36,980 nucleotides of DNA, taken from positions 1 to 36,980 of IMG/VR virus record IMGVR_UViG_3300045242_000144. One strand, written 5' to 3'. This stretch comes from a virus. Positions 36,164 to 36,980 of this stretch are shown here, one piece after another. The notes beneath the pieces were generated by a model that saw only the letters and a program-made list of their open reading frames with translations, ran no database searches and was not told the origin of the DNA. The position numbers and the translations under genes are program-made. Each line of letters starts with the position of its first letter. Within the stretch, counting starts at the first letter, position 1.

Positions 36164-36980
36164 ATGACGACCGATAAGAGCGATAAGATCGACGATCGCG
36201 ACAGCTCGCGACGGTATTTCTCCCAGGTGCCGAATATTGTTCACGACTTGGGATTGTCGCCGGTGGAGTTCCGTCTCTATGGCGCGTTGAAGCGTGCGGC
36301 CTGGGGCGAGGGTTCGACTTGCGAGCGATCGACAAGGGAGATTGCGGCTGAGACCGGGTTGAGTGTAGGCGCGGTGAGTGCGGCTAAGGCGCGGCTCCAG
36401 GAGCCACGGCCGGGTTCCTGCCAAGGGCCGGCGCCCTGTGGGCTCGAGGGGAAGGCTCTTATCGAAATCGCCTCGGAGGCGGGCGCCGGGAGTCCTCGGC
36501 ACCTGATCACGCTTGTGGATATCTGGCCGGAAAACGTGGCTCGCTATTCGGAACCTCAGCGTTCACGTGGTGAACCTCAGCGTTCACGTGGTGAACCTCA
36601 GCGTTCACGTGGTGAACCTCAGCGTTCACGTGGTGAACCTCAGCGTTCACGTGGTGAACCTCCTTCTTATAAGGAAGAAGAAAGAATACAAGACGGGAAA
36701 GATGGGAAAGACACACGCAATACCGCGCGTGTGCGCGAGCCCGATGCTCAGTCCCGATTCGATCTGCAGACTTGTATCGCGTTCGCCGAGACGCTTCCTA
36801 CAATCGATAAGCCGGGCGGCTACGGCACGGTCATCCATCGTTCCGGGGCTCAAGATGTTTTGATAGAGGACTGGCTTGAGCAAACACGGCGCCGCGCTTC
36901 GGAGAATCCGGGGCCGATGCCTGGCACTCGCGATGCGGAGATGCTTGAGAGGTTTCTGACGGCTGCAGCTTCGAGGGTCA
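36164..36980 (+). CDS. Replication initiator-like protein with internal origin repeats (partial)
   Basis: ATG 36164 opens a frame that is still open at the right edge (272 codons). Residues 18-80 (RYFSQVPNIVHDLGLSPVEF, RLYGALKRAAWGEGSTCERS, TREIAAETGLSVGAVSAAKA) form a winged helix of the type found in phage replication and replisome-organizer proteins. Residues 130-164 are five exact copies of EPQRSRG, encoded by five exact 21-bp repeats. The C-terminal part (RFDLQTCIAFAETLPTIDKP; TRDAEMLERFLTAAASRV) is a helical domain that could bind a helicase loader. The layout equals that of lambda O. No clear ribosome site lies before the ATG. This gene may begin a replication module after the late genes. 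Confidence 0.7.
   Translation, partial: MTTDKSDKIDDRDSSRRYFSQVPNIVHDLGLSPVEFRLYGALKRAAWGEGSTCERSTREIAAETGLSVGAVSAAKARLQEPRPGSCQGPAPCGLEGKALIEIASEAGAGSPRHLITLVDIWPENVARYSEPQRSRGEPQRSRGEPQRSRGEPQRSRGEPQRSRGEPPSYKEEERIQDGKDGKDTRNTARVREPDAQSRFDLQTCIAFAETLPTIDKPGGYGTVIHRSGAQDVLIEDWLEQTRRRASENPGPMPGTRDAEMLERFLTAAASRV
36551..36661 (+). repeat. Five 21-bp tandem repeats, probable replication origin iterons
   Basis: Units begin at 36551, 36572, 36593, 36614 and 36635 and are identical (GAACCTCAGCG then TTCACGTGGT), followed by a partial sixth (GAACCT). Each unit with the next forms the palindrome GTTCACGTGGTGAAC, so there are five. A purine-rich, less GC-rich stretch follows (36662-36712). Iterons with dyad symmetry inside the initiator gene, next to a weaker-melting stretch, are the structure of lambdoid origins. 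Confidence 0.7.

Noticed and set aside
36551-36655. CRISPR array
   Set aside because: The 21-bp units are exact tandem repeats without spacers and lie in a coding frame.
36507-36716. - strand frame with repeated VHHVNAE units, and a + strand frame with NLSVHV units
   Set aside because: These are other-frame readings of the 21-bp repeats; the frame with the winged helix and the continued C-terminal domain is the convincing one.

Overview
The window is GC-rich and reads as one continuous block of a tailed double-stranded DNA phage or prophage with an HK97-type head and a long, probably non-contractile tail. In order it carries the small and large terminase subunits, a radical-SAM enzyme, a long ParB-like protein, the portal, the head protease, the major capsid protein, a group of small or exported proteins, head-tail connectors, tail tube proteins, tail assembly chaperones, a tape measure protein, tail tip and fibre proteins, a response-regulator-like protein, holin candidates and the start of a replication initiator. 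Almost everything is on the + strand and tightly packed, with many ATGA stop-start overlaps. No integrase, tRNA or endolysin could be recognised.

The host cannot be named from sequence alone. The intergenic spaces hold two kinds of short palindromic repeats (REP-like: one starting GTAGGGGC(A/G)GCCCTTGTGG, one GTACAGACGCCTGTAC) and a third simple repeat. Such repeats look like chromosomal repeats of a soil bacterium, perhaps an Acidobacteriota lineage. This is a low-certainty inference. In six places the TAG inside the first repeat is the stop codon of the gene before it.

The most unusual content is a set of single-gene insertions without a transposase. Two intact ones (86-819 and 4602-4972) share the inverted terminal core GGGAATTATATACTT, are flanked by perfect 8-bp target duplications, and carry one gene each: a DNA methyltransferase and a VVA0879-type zinc protein. 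Removing each insertion with one duplication copy restores a phage gene. In both, the broken phage frame reads into the element and stops at a TGA that overlaps the cargo ATG (ATGA), and the cargo stop lies inside the opposite terminal repeat. A third copy of the end (7337) adjoins a PAPS-reductase-like gene on the - strand, but its other end is missing. A different element (22423-23289; ends GGTAGTGTCC; 8-bp duplication) carries a membrane protein and interrupts another small phage gene.

At the right edge an incomplete replication-initiator-like gene holds five exact 21-bp tandem repeats, each with a palindrome, between its winged-helix N-terminal part and its C-terminal part. This is the layout of the lambda O gene with its internal origin. 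Other points of interest are exported or signal-peptide-bearing proteins inside the structural cluster (including a secreted HNH-type nuclease and the tail fibre), a hydrophobic segment at the N terminus of the capsid precursor, and a complete receiver domain directly after the tail fibre.
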